NCBI GenBank assembly: GCA_947443645.1
Contig: CANEXF010000004.1
Coordinates: 82,642-146,641, forward strand
Length of the DNA stretch: 64,000 bases
Direction of reading: 5' to 3'
Source: Comamonadaceae bacterium
GTDB lineage: Bacteria; Pseudomonadota; Gammaproteobacteria; Burkholderiales; Burkholderiaceae_C
This document shows, piece by piece, positions 51,622 through 60,242 of this stretch; within the stretch, counting starts at the first letter, position 1, and every line of letters starts with the position of its first letter. The notes under the pieces were generated by a model, which was not told the origin of the DNA, ran no database searches, and worked only from the letters and a program-made list of their open reading frames with translations. The position numbers were made by a program, and so were the translations under genes.

Positions 51622-54600
51622 ATGGCCTGAGGTGATGCGCGCGCCGGCCCCCCAGCTTCCCGACTATGCAGAGCTGCATGCGCTGAGCAACTTCAGCTTG
51701 CAGCGCGGTGCCTCGCACGCGCAGGAGCTGGTCGAGCGCGCCTTCAAGCTCGGCTACAAGGCGCTGGCGATCACCGACGAGTGTTCGGTCGCCGGTGTGG
51801 TGCGCGCCCATGTAGAGGCCAAGGCGCTGGGGCTCAAGTTGCTGCCGGGCGCCGAGTTTTTGGTTGCGGCCGAGTACGCTTTTCGTCTGGTCGTGCTGCC
51901 TCATAACGCCCAAGGCTGGGGCAATCTTTGCGAGTTCATCACCAGCGCCAGACAGGCCGGTGACATTCAAGAAAAAGGCAGCTACCGGGTGGCGCTGGGC
52001 GAGACTGACTTTTCAGTGCTTACAGATTGCGAAGTGCTGCTGTCGCCATTACCGGATGCTATCAATACAGAAGCGCTTTGCGCCCATGCCGATTGGGCTA
52101 CAGGGATTTTTGGCATGCATTGCTGGCTTGCCGTCGAGTTGCTGCAGGGTCTGGACGACGCGCTGCGCCTGCAGCAGTTGCAGCAGGTGGCGCAGCGCAG
52201 CGGCATACAGCTGGTGGCTGCCGGCAGCGTGCTGATGCACAAACGCTCGCGCAAGCCGCTGCACGACATGATGACGGCCATACGGCTGGGCCGGGTGGTG
52301 CACGCCTGTGGCTTTGAACTGCAGGCCAATGCCGAGGCGCACCTGCGGCCGCGCATGCGGCTGGCCGACATTTACCCGGCGGCACTGCTGCGCGCCACAC
52401 TGGAGGTGGCGGCGCGCTGCAGCTTCAGCCTCGACGAGATACGCGATCTGTACCGGTATCCGCAGCAGGGCATCGTGCCCAGCGCCGAAACGCCGGCGCA
52501 GTGCCTGCGGCGCCTGGTCGCCGAGGGCGCGAAAAAACGCTATCCGCACGGCCTTGACGCCAAAGTCCAGCTTCAGCTTGAAAAGGAACTCGCGCTGATC
52601 GAAGAGTTGGGTTACGAGATGTACTTCATCACCGTGCATGACATCGTGCGCTTTGCCAACACGCAGCAAATCCTCTGTCAGGGGCGCGGCTCGGCCGCCA
52701 ACTCGGCGGTCTGCTTCTGCCTGGGTGTGACGGCCGTCAACCCGCTCGAGAGCGAACTGCTGTTCGAGCGCTTCATCAGCCGTGAACGCAGCGAGCCGCC
52801 CGACATTGACGTGGATTTTGAGCACCAGCGGCGTGAGGAGGTCATCCAGTACATCTACGGCAAATACGGCCACGACTGCGCCGCGATTGCCGCCACCGTC
52901 ACCAGCTACCGGCCGCGCAGCGCGATTCGTGACGTTGGCAAGGCGTTGGCGATAGCGCCTGAACTGGTAGAGCAGTTTGCCAAAGAGCATTTCTGGTTTG
53001 ACGGCAGCCAGGCGCTGAAAGAAAAACTCAAGGAAGCCGGCCTCGAAAGCCAGGCCGGGCCGGTGCTGCAGTGGCTTGAGCTGTCGGCGCAACTGATAGG
53101 GTTTCCGCGCCATCTGGGCCAGCATGTGGGCGGCTTTGTGCTGACCCAGGACAAGCTCACTCGGCTGGTGCCGGTGCAGCCTGCAAGCATGGAAAACCGC
53201 CGCATCATCCAGTGGGACAAGGACGATCTGGACGCCATAGGCCTGCTCAAGGTCGATGTGTTGGCGCTCGGCATGCTGTCGGCCATCAGGCGCTGCCTTA
53301 GCCTGGTGAACCAGACGCGCGGCAGTGGTCTTGAAATGCACACGGTTCCACTGGCTGATGTGCAGACCTACGACATGATTTGCGAGGCCGACACCGTGGG
53401 CGTGTTCCAGATCGAAAGCAGGGCGCAGATGAGCATGCTGCCACGTCTGCAACCCCGCAACTATTACGACCTGGTGGTGCAGGTAGCCATCGTGCGGCCA
53501 GGGCCGATTCAGGGCGGCATGGTGCCCCCCTACCTGAAGGCGCGCGAGACGCTGCGCCTTGGCGGTGAGGTGGTGCCCGAGTACCCTGCGCTCAATCCGG
53601 CGCTTGAACGCACGCTGGGCATACCGATTTTCCAGGAACAGGTGATGCAGATCGCCATGATTGCGGCCGACTTCACGCCTGGCGAAGCTGACGAGCTGCG
53701 TCGCTCCATGGCGGCCTGGAAGCGCAAGGGCGGCGTCGAGCGTTTTCACGACCGTCTTGTGAACGCCATGCTTAAAAATGGCTACAGCCCGGAGTTTTCC
53801 GAGCGCATCTTCAACCAGATCAGGGGCTTTGGCGAGTACGGCTTCCCCGAAAGTCACGCCGCCAGTTTTGCCAAGCTGGTTTATGTGAGCTGCTGGCTCA
53901 AGTGCCATGAACCGGCCTGTTTTCTGGCCGCGCTCATCAACTCGCAGCCCATGGGCTTTTACACCCCCTCACAGCTGGTGCAGGACGCGCGCAAGCATGG
54001 GGTCGAGGTCCGCGCGGTCGATGTCATGCACAGTTACTGGGACTGCACGCTGGAGCCGGCCAGCGCTGCAGCCTTGATGCCCCAGTACCCCGGCATCCAT
54101 GCGGCGCAACCCGCCGTTCGCCTGGGCCTGCGCCTGGTTGCCCGCCTGTCCGAAGCTGCCGCGCGGTGCATAGTGCAAGCCCGCGCGCAAGCGCCTTTCG
54201 CGTCCACCGAAGACCTGGTTTCGCGCGCGCATTTGGGCACGCTGGAGATCAACGCGCTGGCGGCTGCCGATGCACTGATGCAACTGGCCGGCCACAGGCG
54301 CCAGCAGGTGTGGCAGGCCTCGGCCATCAAGCCGGCGCCGCTGCTGCTCAAATCTGTGCCCACACATGAGGCCGCGCTTGCATTGCCCGACACGCCCGAA
54401 GGCGAAAACATATTGTTTGACTACCGGTCCACCGGGCTCACGCTCAGGCGCCATCCGCTGGCCCTGCTCAGGCCGCGCCTGGCCAGGCGTGGCCTGCTCA
54501 ACGCGGCTGAACTACAGACCTTGCCTGACGGCGAAGAGGTGGCGGCCTGCGGCATCGTGACCTTGCGCCAGCAGCCGCAAACCGCCAAGGGCACGATCTT

Positions 54601-54841
54601 CATGACGATTGAAGATGAAACCGGTTCGGTCAATGTGATTGTCTGGAAGTCCGTGCGCGAGGCACAGCGCGGCGAGGTCCTGCATGCCCGCTTGCTGGCT
54701 GTTTATGGGCTGTGGCAACGCAGCGAGGAGAGCGGCAGGGACAAAGGTTTTGGCGCCGTTCGCAACCTGGTGGCGTACCGACTGGAAGACCTCACGCCGC
54801 TGCTTGGAAGGCTGGCAAGTGAAAGTCGGGATTTTCATTAA
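51605..54841 (+). CDS. dnaE2: Error-prone DNA polymerase III alpha subunit DnaE2 (ImuC)
   Basis: This 1078-residue C-family polymerase starts at ATG 51605, overlapping the imuB stop; the open frame upstream lies over imuB. Domains: N-terminal PHP (YAELHALSNFSLQRGASHAQELVERAFKLGYKALAITDECSVAGVV), polymerase core with CQGRGSAANSAVCFCLGVTAVNP and the catalytic ERSEPPDIDVDFEHQRREEVIQYIYGKYG, then DKDDLDAIGLLKVDVLALGML, helix-hairpin-helix region and an OB fold near the end (GTIFMTIEDETGSVNVIVWKSV). It carries out induced mutagenic synthesis past lesions. A dispersed repeat lies in frame near residues 151-169. Confidence 0.94.
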   Translation: MVFLPEWPEVMRAPAPQLPDYAELHALSNFSLQRGASHAQELVERAFKLGYKALAITDECSVAGVVRAHVEAKALGLKLLPGAEFLVAAEYAFRLVVLPHNAQGWGNLCEFITSARQAGDIQEKGSYRVALGETDFSVLTDCEVLLSPLPDAINTEALCAHADWATGIFGMHCWLAVELLQGLDDALRLQQLQQVAQRSGIQLVAAGSVLMHKRSRKPLHDMMTAIRLGRVVHACGFELQANAEAHLRPRMRLADIYPAALLRATLEVAARCSFSLDEIRDLYRYPQQGIVPSAETPAQCLRRLVAEGAKKRYPHGLDAKVQLQLEKELALIEELGYEMYFITVHDIVRFANTQQILCQGRGSAANSAVCFCLGVTAVNPLESELLFERFISRERSEPPDIDVDFEHQRREEVIQYIYGKYGHDCAAIAATVTSYRPRSAIRDVGKALAIAPELVEQFAKEHFWFDGSQALKEKLKEAGLESQAGPVLQWLELSAQLIGFPRHLGQHVGGFVLTQDKLTRLVPVQPASMENRRIIQWDKDDLDAIGLLKVDVLALGMLSAIRRCLSLVNQTRGSGLEMHTVPLADVQTYDMICEADTVGVFQIESRAQMSMLPRLQPRNYYDLVVQVAIVRPGPIQGGMVPPYLKARETLRLGGEVVPEYPALNPALERTLGIPIFQEQVMQIAMIAADFTPGEADELRRSMAAWKRKGGVERFHDRLVNAMLKNGYSPEFSERIFNQIRGFGEYGFPESHAASFAKLVYVSCWLKCHEPACFLAALINSQPMGFYTPSQLVQDARKHGVEVRAVDVMHSYWDCTLEPASAAALMPQYPGIHAAQPAVRLGLRLVARLSEAAARCIVQARAQAPFASTEDLVSRAHLGTLEINALAAADALMQLAGHRRQQVWQASAIKPAPLLLKSVPTHEAALALPDTPEGENILFDYRSTGLTLRRHPLALLRPRLARRGLLNAAELQTLPDGEEVAACGIVTLRQQPQTAKGTIFMTIEDETGSVNVIVWKSVREAQRGEVLHARLLAVYGLWQRSEESGRDKGFGAVRNLVAYRLEDLTPLLGRLASESRDFH
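52056..52112 (+). repeat. Short dispersed repeat inside dnaE2
   Basis: gctatcaatacagaagcgc, gcgcccatgccgattgggct, acagggattttt. It encodes about AINTEALCAHADWATGIF, a stretch between the PHP domain blocks that is not conserved in DnaE2 as far as I recall. Same block order as 26299 and 37373. Confidence 0.6.
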
Positions 54842-54896
54842 ACGCCTGGTGGCAGACGCAAATCGCGGTACTCAATTTAGAAAAAAGGTTTCACTT

Positions 54897-55454
54897 TCAG
54901 GGCGATTTTCTTTTGTCTGTGCCAAACACACGGTCCCAAAAAGAAGTCGTCACCCCGTAGCAACCGGCCGGGCCATGGCGCTGATGGTGCAGCGCGTGCC
55001 AGTGTTTGCGTTGCCGCAACCAGGCACGGCTTGCTCCCCAATGGTGGGTGGCGTGGTGGGTGATAGCGTAGGCCAGATATCCGCTCAGAACGCCCAGCGT
55101 GAAGGCGCTGGCCCACCACAGGTTGCTCATCAGCCTTGCAGGCAGAAAAACCAGCGTGAAAATAAGCGTTGCACTCAAAACGGTGGGCGCATAGATGAGC
55201 GCTGTTGGCCTTCTGTGGTGCTCCGCATGCCAGCTTTTGAACGGCTGCACACCATGCAGTATGAAGCGGTGCAACAAGTATTCGATGAGTGACCAGCTCG
55301 CCAGACCGGCGACGCTGATGGCGGCTATTGGAATTGACTGCGCACGCGGGCTTTGCATCGCCAGAAAGCCGCTCAGCAAGGTAATTACGCAGCCATAAAG
55401 CGCGAAGTCCGCACGGTAAGCCGCCCGGCTGTGTTCCAGCGTGAAGATCCCCAT
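54897..55454 (-). CDS. Fatty acid hydroxylase/sterol desaturase family membrane protein
   Basis: The protein has several membrane helices and the histidine clusters of the di-iron hydroxylase family: HRFILHGVQPFKSWHAEHH and, in the C-terminal part, HHATHHWG and HWHALHHQ. ATG 55454 (MGIFTLEHSRAAYRADF) is taken as start; a longer frame begins at 55505. Such enzymes hydroxylate or desaturate lipids or carotenoids. Substrate unknown. It is convergent with dnaE2 and lies downstream of the VIT1-type transporter. Confidence 0.85.
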   Translation of the reverse strand: MGIFTLEHSRAAYRADFALYGCVITLLSGFLAMQSPRAQSIPIAAISVAGLASWSLIEYLLHRFILHGVQPFKSWHAEHHRRPTALIYAPTVLSATLIFTLVFLPARLMSNLWWASAFTLGVLSGYLAYAITHHATHHWGASRAWLRQRKHWHALHHQRHGPAGCYGVTTSFWDRVFGTDKRKSP

Positions 55455-55614
55455 ATTTGTGCCCCGCCTTGTTTTGAATAGCCCTGGATCGGCCATTCTG
55501 ACCATTCCGTCAAGCGGCGTCTAGAGACCTGGCCAGTCTGGTTTTAAAAGTCTGTGCGACAGCACGCATTTGAAATGCGAAATTAAATCTCAAAAAGCGA
55601 AACTTTTTCCCACC

Positions 55615-56304
55615 TCAACTGACTGCACCAAGCCAGGCACCCACGCCCGAGGTGATCAGCATCGCCAGCGCGCCCCAAAAGGTCACGCGCCAGGCGCCTG
55701 TCAGTGCAGCTGCGCCGCCTACCTTTGCTGCGATGGCACCGAGCAGGGCCAGAAAAAACAGTGCGCTGGCAGATACCCAGAAAATCAGGCTTGTTGCCGG
55801 AACCAGATAACTCACGAGCAGGGGCAGGGCGGCGCCCAACGCGAAGCTCGCAGCTGACGCGGCCGCGGCCTGAAGCGGCCGGGCGCTAAAAGCCTCGGAA
55901 ATACCCAGCTCATCGCGTGCATGGGCAGCCAGAGCGTCATGCGCCGTCAACTGATCCGCCACTTGTTGCGCCAGCTCGGGCTCCAGGCCACGTGCGATGT
56001 AGATGGCGGTCAGTTCACGCTTTTCACTCAGGGGGTCGGTTTCGAGTTCCTTGCGTTCGCGCGCCAGATCGGCGTTTTCTGTATCGGCCTGCGAGTGAAC
56101 CGACACATACTCACCGGCTGCCATGGACATCGCGCCGGCGACCAGTCCTGCAACGCCTGTCAGCAGGATGCTGCTCTGGCTCGCATGGGCCGCTGCAACG
56201 CCGACCATCAGGCTGGCGGTGGAAACAATCCCGTCATTGGCGCCCAGTACCGCCGCCCTGAGCCAGCCAACGCGGTCTGTCCTGTGACGTTCGATATGCC
56301 TCAT
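55615..56304 (-). CDS. VIT1/CCC1 family iron/manganese transporter
   Basis: The 229-residue protein starts at ATG 56304 (MRHIERHRTDRVGWLRAAVLGANDGIVSTASLMVGVAAA), the typical VIT1/CCC1 beginning. Further signs are AGAMSMAAGEYVSVHSQADTENADLARERKEL, the central acidic metal-binding stretch, and paired C-terminal membrane helices (FALGAALPLLVSYLV, WRVTFWGALAMLITSGVGAWLGA). Family members move Fe2+ or Mn2+ out of the cytoplasm. The gene follows cytochrome b561 by 31 bases on the same strand. Confidence 0.9.
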   Translation of the reverse strand: MRHIERHRTDRVGWLRAAVLGANDGIVSTASLMVGVAAAHASQSSILLTGVAGLVAGAMSMAAGEYVSVHSQADTENADLARERKELETDPLSEKRELTAIYIARGLEPELAQQVADQLTAHDALAAHARDELGISEAFSARPLQAAAASAASFALGAALPLLVSYLVPATSLIFWVSASALFFLALLGAIAAKVGGAAALTGAWRVTFWGALAMLITSGVGAWLGAVS

Positions 56305-56335
56305 CTTGCGTGCGCTCTGCAAACAAGGCGGGCCA

Positions 56336-56884
56336 TCATTTGCGGCCTCCAAGCATGCGTTGCAGGGTGTTATCGCGCACGATGTAGTGGTGGTACAGGG
56401 CCGCTACTGCATGCAGGCCGACGAGAAAATAGCCTGCAGTGGCGCCGGTCTCATGAATATCCTTGATCCAGCTGGCCGCCTGGCGGTTTTCTGCCATCAG
56501 GGACGGTAACTGGAGTCCGAAAAATGGCACGGGCTGTCCTTTGGCGCTCAGAAGCAGCCAACCCAACACCGGCAAACCTGCCATCAGCAGATAAAGCGCC
56601 ACTTTCATGAATTGCGCCAGGCGCATTTGCCAAAGAGACGGTTCTGGCGTGATCGGCGGGGCCTGGCCTGCCAGGTTGATCGCAAGGCGAATCCAGACCA
56701 GCAGAAAAACGGACAGGCCGAGCATGTAATGCCAGGTTTTCAGTGCCTCGCGGGTATCACTGCCTTTGGGAAAGCTGCCCCTGAACTCCATGCTGGCATA
56801 AACCGCAACCAGTAAAAGCAGCATGAACCAGTGCAAACCTATGGATAACAGCCCGTAGCGGTCTTTGACATTATTTGATTTCAT
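56336..56884 (-). CDS. Cytochrome b561
   Basis: The 182-residue protein starts at ATG 56884 (MKSNNVKDRYGLLSIGLHWFMLLLLVAVYASMEFRG). It has four membrane helices with haem-ligand histidines in LHWFM, TWHYMLGLSVFLLVWIRLA, DIHETGATAGYFLVGLHAVAALYHHYI, as in bacterial cytochrome b561 (CybB). It probably carries electrons between quinol and superoxide or periplasmic partners. It lies upstream of the VIT1-type gene. Confidence 0.9.
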   Translation of the reverse strand: MKSNNVKDRYGLLSIGLHWFMLLLLVAVYASMEFRGSFPKGSDTREALKTWHYMLGLSVFLLVWIRLAINLAGQAPPITPEPSLWQMRLAQFMKVALYLLMAGLPVLGWLLLSAKGQPVPFFGLQLPSLMAENRQAASWIKDIHETGATAGYFLVGLHAVAALYHHYIVRDNTLQRMLGGRK

Positions 56885-56939
56885 GGGTGCGCTCCAGAGG
56901 TAGGAAAAAGACGGACGGGAATGTTTTTTTGAGTGCATT

Positions 56940-57338
56940 GCTCATGTTCGTGTTGAAGGTAGGAACGCTTCATCTTGGCACGAATGTCCCAGTTCAATGT
57001 TTGCGCTGCATCAAGCTGCAGGCACTGAAACCTCCGCGCAGGTCACGACTACGATGCCATCGGGCTTGTGGTGATTGATGGCGTTGTACAGCAGCTTGAT
57101 TATTAGCTGCTTGGCCCGGGTCCGGTCGACCTTCACGACGTAGCTGCTCGCAGCTCGGGAAAGCGCATGCTGATGCTGCGCTTTTTTTTGCTTGCGGCTC
57201 GATCATGGCCTCGCACGCCTGCAAGACGCAATCAGTGCCGGTCGCGTATTTCGTTGATCAGGTTTGGAACACGCCAGCCGGCCAGAAAAATCTTGTCTAT
57301 GCGACGATATTGATAGTAATTCGCGGCGCCCGGCCTGC
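56940..57338. other. Intergenic stretch with a possible gene remnant and a hairpin
   Basis: No convincing gene. On the minus strand 57016-57139 reads VKVDRTRAKQLIIKLLYNAI and then NHHKPDGIVVVT, which looks protein-like but has no proper start and no family I can name. On the plus strand agcgca / tgcgct at 57162-57182 followed by eight T resembles a terminator without a gene in front. Both may be leftovers of a deleted locus. Confidence 0.3.
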
Positions 57339-58568
57339 TTAAAACAGCACCCGACTGCGTATCGTGCCCGGCACTTCGGCGAGTTTGGCCAGCGCCACGT
57401 CGGAATGGGCTGCATCAATGTCAATCACCACGTAACCAATGGCTTCGTTGGTCTGCAGGTATTGCGAGGCAATGTTGATGTGGTTGACGCCAAACACCTT
57501 GTTGATCTCCGACAGCACACCGGGCACGTTGCGGTGTATGTGCAGCAAGCGGTGCTTGCCCGGATGGGCCGGCAGCGCCACTTCCGGAAAGTTGACAGAC
57601 GAGGTCGAGGTGCCGTTGTCGCTGTACTTGACCAGCTTTTCGGCCACCTCAATGCCTATGTTTTCCTGTGCTTCCATGGTTGAGCCGCCTACATGCGGCG
57701 TCAAAATGACGTTGTCCAGTCCGCGCAAGGGGGATTCGAACAGGTCCTTGTTGCTGCGCGGCTCCACTGGAAAAACGTCAATCGCGGCGCCCAGCAGTTT
57801 TTTCTGGCGCAAGGCTTCGGCCAGCGGCGCTATTTCGACCACCGTGCCGCGCGAGGCATTGATGAATACGCTGCCGGGCTTCATAGCTGCAATCTGCGCC
57901 GCGCCTATCATCCACTGCGTGGCCTGGGTTTCCGGCACGTGCAGGCTGACAACATCGGACAGTGCAAGTAAATCGTTCAAGTCGGAAATCTGCCTGGCAT
58001 TGCCCAGCGCGAGTTTGGTGACGACGTCAAAAAACACCACCTGCATGCCCAGCGCCTCGGCCAGCACCGACAACTGCGTGCCAATGGAGCCGTAACCAAC
58101 GATGCCCAGGGTCTTGCCGCGTATCTCGTAGGCCTTGTCGGCCGACTTGAGCCAGCCGCCACGATGCGCCACGGCGCTTTTCTCGGGCACGCCGCGCAGC
58201 AGCAAAATCGCCTCAGCCAGCACCAGTTCGGCCACCGAACGGGTATTGGAAAAAGGCGCGTTGAACACCGCAATGCCGCGCTCGCGCGCCGCGTCAAGGT
58301 CCACCTGGTTGGTGCCTATGCAAAAGCAGCCTATGGCAGCTAGTTTGCCGGCATGGGCCAACACTTCGGCCGTGAGTTGGGTGCGAGAGCGTATGCCGAC
58401 GAAATGCGCATCGGCAATTTTTGCCTTGAGTTCTTCATCGGCCAGCGCACCAGCCAGACTTTCAATCTGCGTGTAGCCTGCAGACCGCAGAACCTTGATG
58501 GCAGAAGGGTGTATGCCTTCAAGCAGCAAGAACTTGATTTTGGCTTTGTCTGTGGAGGTTTTGTTCAT
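57339..58568 (-). CDS. serA: D-3-phosphoglycerate dehydrogenase
   Basis: SerA catalyses the first step of serine synthesis, oxidising 3-phosphoglycerate with NAD. The 409-residue protein has the nucleotide motif LGIVGYGSIGTQLSVLAEALGMQVVFFD, catalytic regions FINASRGTVVEI and ILTPHVGGSTMEAQENIG, and a C-terminal ACT domain (LLHIHRNVPGVLSEINKVFGVNHINIASQYLQTNEAIGYVVIDID) for serine feedback. The length equals the E. coli-type enzyme. It stands alone on its strand. Confidence 0.94.
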   Translation of the reverse strand: MNKTSTDKAKIKFLLLEGIHPSAIKVLRSAGYTQIESLAGALADEELKAKIADAHFVGIRSRTQLTAEVLAHAGKLAAIGCFCIGTNQVDLDAARERGIAVFNAPFSNTRSVAELVLAEAILLLRGVPEKSAVAHRGGWLKSADKAYEIRGKTLGIVGYGSIGTQLSVLAEALGMQVVFFDVVTKLALGNARQISDLNDLLALSDVVSLHVPETQATQWMIGAAQIAAMKPGSVFINASRGTVVEIAPLAEALRQKKLLGAAIDVFPVEPRSNKDLFESPLRGLDNVILTPHVGGSTMEAQENIGIEVAEKLVKYSDNGTSTSSVNFPEVALPAHPGKHRLLHIHRNVPGVLSEINKVFGVNHINIASQYLQTNEAIGYVVIDIDAAHSDVALAKLAEVPGTIRSRVLF

Positions 58569-58645
58569 GAGGAAATGCCTGAGTGCTCAAAGCAGCGTTT
58601 GGGATATGAAACCCAGTATGAGGCCGCGCACTGAATATGCCGATG

Positions 58646-59158
58646 TCAGTTGAGCATGGCCTTACAAAATGCCAGGCACCTGGCCATGAGCAATTTCACG
58701 CGAGCCTTCAGTAGGCGGGCGACACGCCAAGGCGCAGAACTGCGAACTTGCGCCAGCAGCTTGTCCTTCCAGGTTTTCCAGGGCGTGTACCAGCGTGCGA
58801 ACCATTTGAGCTGCATCAGCGCCGGTTCCGTGAGCTGAAACAATCGCGCCGCCACGGCTGTGCCGGCGAGTTTGGCGGCAAGCACCAGGCCAAAGCCCAG
58901 CGCCAGGTGGCCGCGGCCAAACAAGTACAAAGCCAGCAGCTTGACCGGCAAAAGCGCCAATACGGGAAGGCCAAAAGCCAGCAGTGCAGCCCAGGGTGGC
59001 AGGCGGGTCACCTGGCGTTCGATCTGGCCCCACCAAGGCAGGCGGCCAAGCGCAGCAAAACATCTGGCGAGTGGCTCCCAGCCCCACTCCTCGAACAGCA
59101 AAAAGACCAGCAGTGGCGCAAGCAGCAGGGCGCGCAGTATTTTCTTGAGCAGGTGCAC
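58646..59158 (-). CDS. Membrane protein of unknown function
   Basis: The hydrophobic, conserved-looking part begins with GTG 59158 (VHLLKKILRALLLAPLLVFLLFEEWGWEPLARCFAALGRLP). The frame is open to 59260, where it would overlap the Bug gene end by 43 bases. Two or three membrane segments are seen (LLLAPLLVFLLFEEWGW, AALLAFGLPVLALLPVKLLALYLF, LGFGLVLAAKLAGTAVAARLF), then a basic amphipathic tail. I know of similar uncharacterised proteins in this group but no function. The start is uncertain. Confidence 0.65.
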   Translation of the reverse strand: MHLLKKILRALLLAPLLVFLLFEEWGWEPLARCFAALGRLPWWGQIERQVTRLPPWAALLAFGLPVLALLPVKLLALYLFGRGHLALGFGLVLAAKLAGTAVAARLFQLTEPALMQLKWFARWYTPWKTWKDKLLAQVRSSAPWRVARLLKARVKLLMARCLAFCKAMLN

Positions 59159-59217
59159 AAGGGCTTCGGGTTGGTTTGATGCCTGAATGTAGCAGTCCAG
59201 ACAGCTCAGCCAACCGT

Positions 59218-60195
59218 TTAATCCACGCGAGCGCCCGATTGTTTGATGACGGTCGCCCATTTAAGGGTTTCAGTTTTCATCAATTGACCCAATTGTTCGG
59301 GTGTGCTGGTTAGCGGTTCAAGTGCCGCCGCTGCAAAGCGCTCACGCGTCTCGGGCAGACGCAGTACGGCGGTGATATCGGCGTTCAGACGCGCAACGAT
59401 GGCCGCAGGCGTGCCTGCCGGCGCCAAAATTGCGAACCAGCCCGACGCGTCGTACCCAGGCACGCCGCTTTCGGCCAGCGTCGGCATCTCGGGGGCGAGT
59501 GTCGAGCGCTCCTTGCCCATCACGCCAATGACTTTCAGGCGACCAGACTTGAGCTGCGGTTGAATGGATGCGATGTCGGCAATCGCCAGCGATGTCTCGC
59601 CCGACATGACGGCCAGCACGGCTGGTGCGCTGCCGCGGTAAGGAACATGCAGGATGTAGCTGCCCGTCATGGACTTGAGCAATTCGCCCGACAGGTGCAT
59701 GGCTGTGCCGCTGCCGCCCGACGCATAACTGAGCTTGCCAACCTGTGCCTTGGCAAGCGCGACCAGTTCTTTCGCGTTGTTGGCTGGAAGCGCAGGGTTG
59801 GCCACCAACACAAAGGGACTGGTGCCAAAAAGCGTGATGGGTGCGAAATCCCGTGCCGGGTTGTAGGGCAGATTGGCATACAGCGTTGGGTTGGCCGTGA
59901 GCCCGCCAGCCGAGGCCAGCACGATGGTGTAACCATCTGCAGGCGCTTTCGCGACAAGGTCCAGACCCAGTCCGCCACCCGCTCCAGGGCGGTTATCGAC
60001 CACCACCGGCTGGCCCAGGCGTTCGGCCAGTCGCGGTGCAACGATGCGCGCAGCAGAGTCACTGCTGCCGCCTGCGGGAAAGGTTACCACCAGGCGTATC
60101 GGTTTTCCCGGCCAGGGAGATGCTGGTTGTGCACAGGCCATGCTGGCTGCGACTGCAACACAAAGAGTGCACAGCCCGATTCGGATGAGGTTCAT
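59218..60195 (-). CDS. Bug-family tripartite tricarboxylate transporter binding protein
   Basis: The ATG at 60195 (MNLIRIGLCTLCVAVAASMACA) starts the signal peptide. The 325-residue protein follows the Bug/TctC pattern: WPGKPIRLVVTFPAGGSSDSAARIVAPRLAERLGQPVVVDNRPGAGGGLGLDLVAKAPADGYTIVLAS. No TctA/TctB membrane genes are adjacent, as is common for the many orphan Bug proteins in Burkholderiales. Placement after an amidohydrolase suggests binding of a carboxylated aromatic or a product of that enzyme. Ligand unknown. Confidence 0.9.
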   Translation of the reverse strand: MNLIRIGLCTLCVAVAASMACAQPASPWPGKPIRLVVTFPAGGSSDSAARIVAPRLAERLGQPVVVDNRPGAGGGLGLDLVAKAPADGYTIVLASAGGLTANPTLYANLPYNPARDFAPITLFGTSPFVLVANPALPANNAKELVALAKAQVGKLSYASGGSGTAMHLSGELLKSMTGSYILHVPYRGSAPAVLAVMSGETSLAIADIASIQPQLKSGRLKVIGVMGKERSTLAPEMPTLAESGVPGYDASGWFAILAPAGTPAAIVARLNADITAVLRLPETRERFAAAALEPLTSTPEQLGQLMKTETLKWATVIKQSGARVD

Positions 60196-60242
60196 GATGT
60201 GTTTGCCAAATGGGTGTTTGCGGTACTCATTATTTCTGCAGC

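Noticed and set aside
52049-53908. 619-codon open frame on the minus strand inside dnaE2
   Set aside because: It is an antisense frame in high-GC coding DNA; the plus strand encodes conserved DnaE2 motifs throughout.
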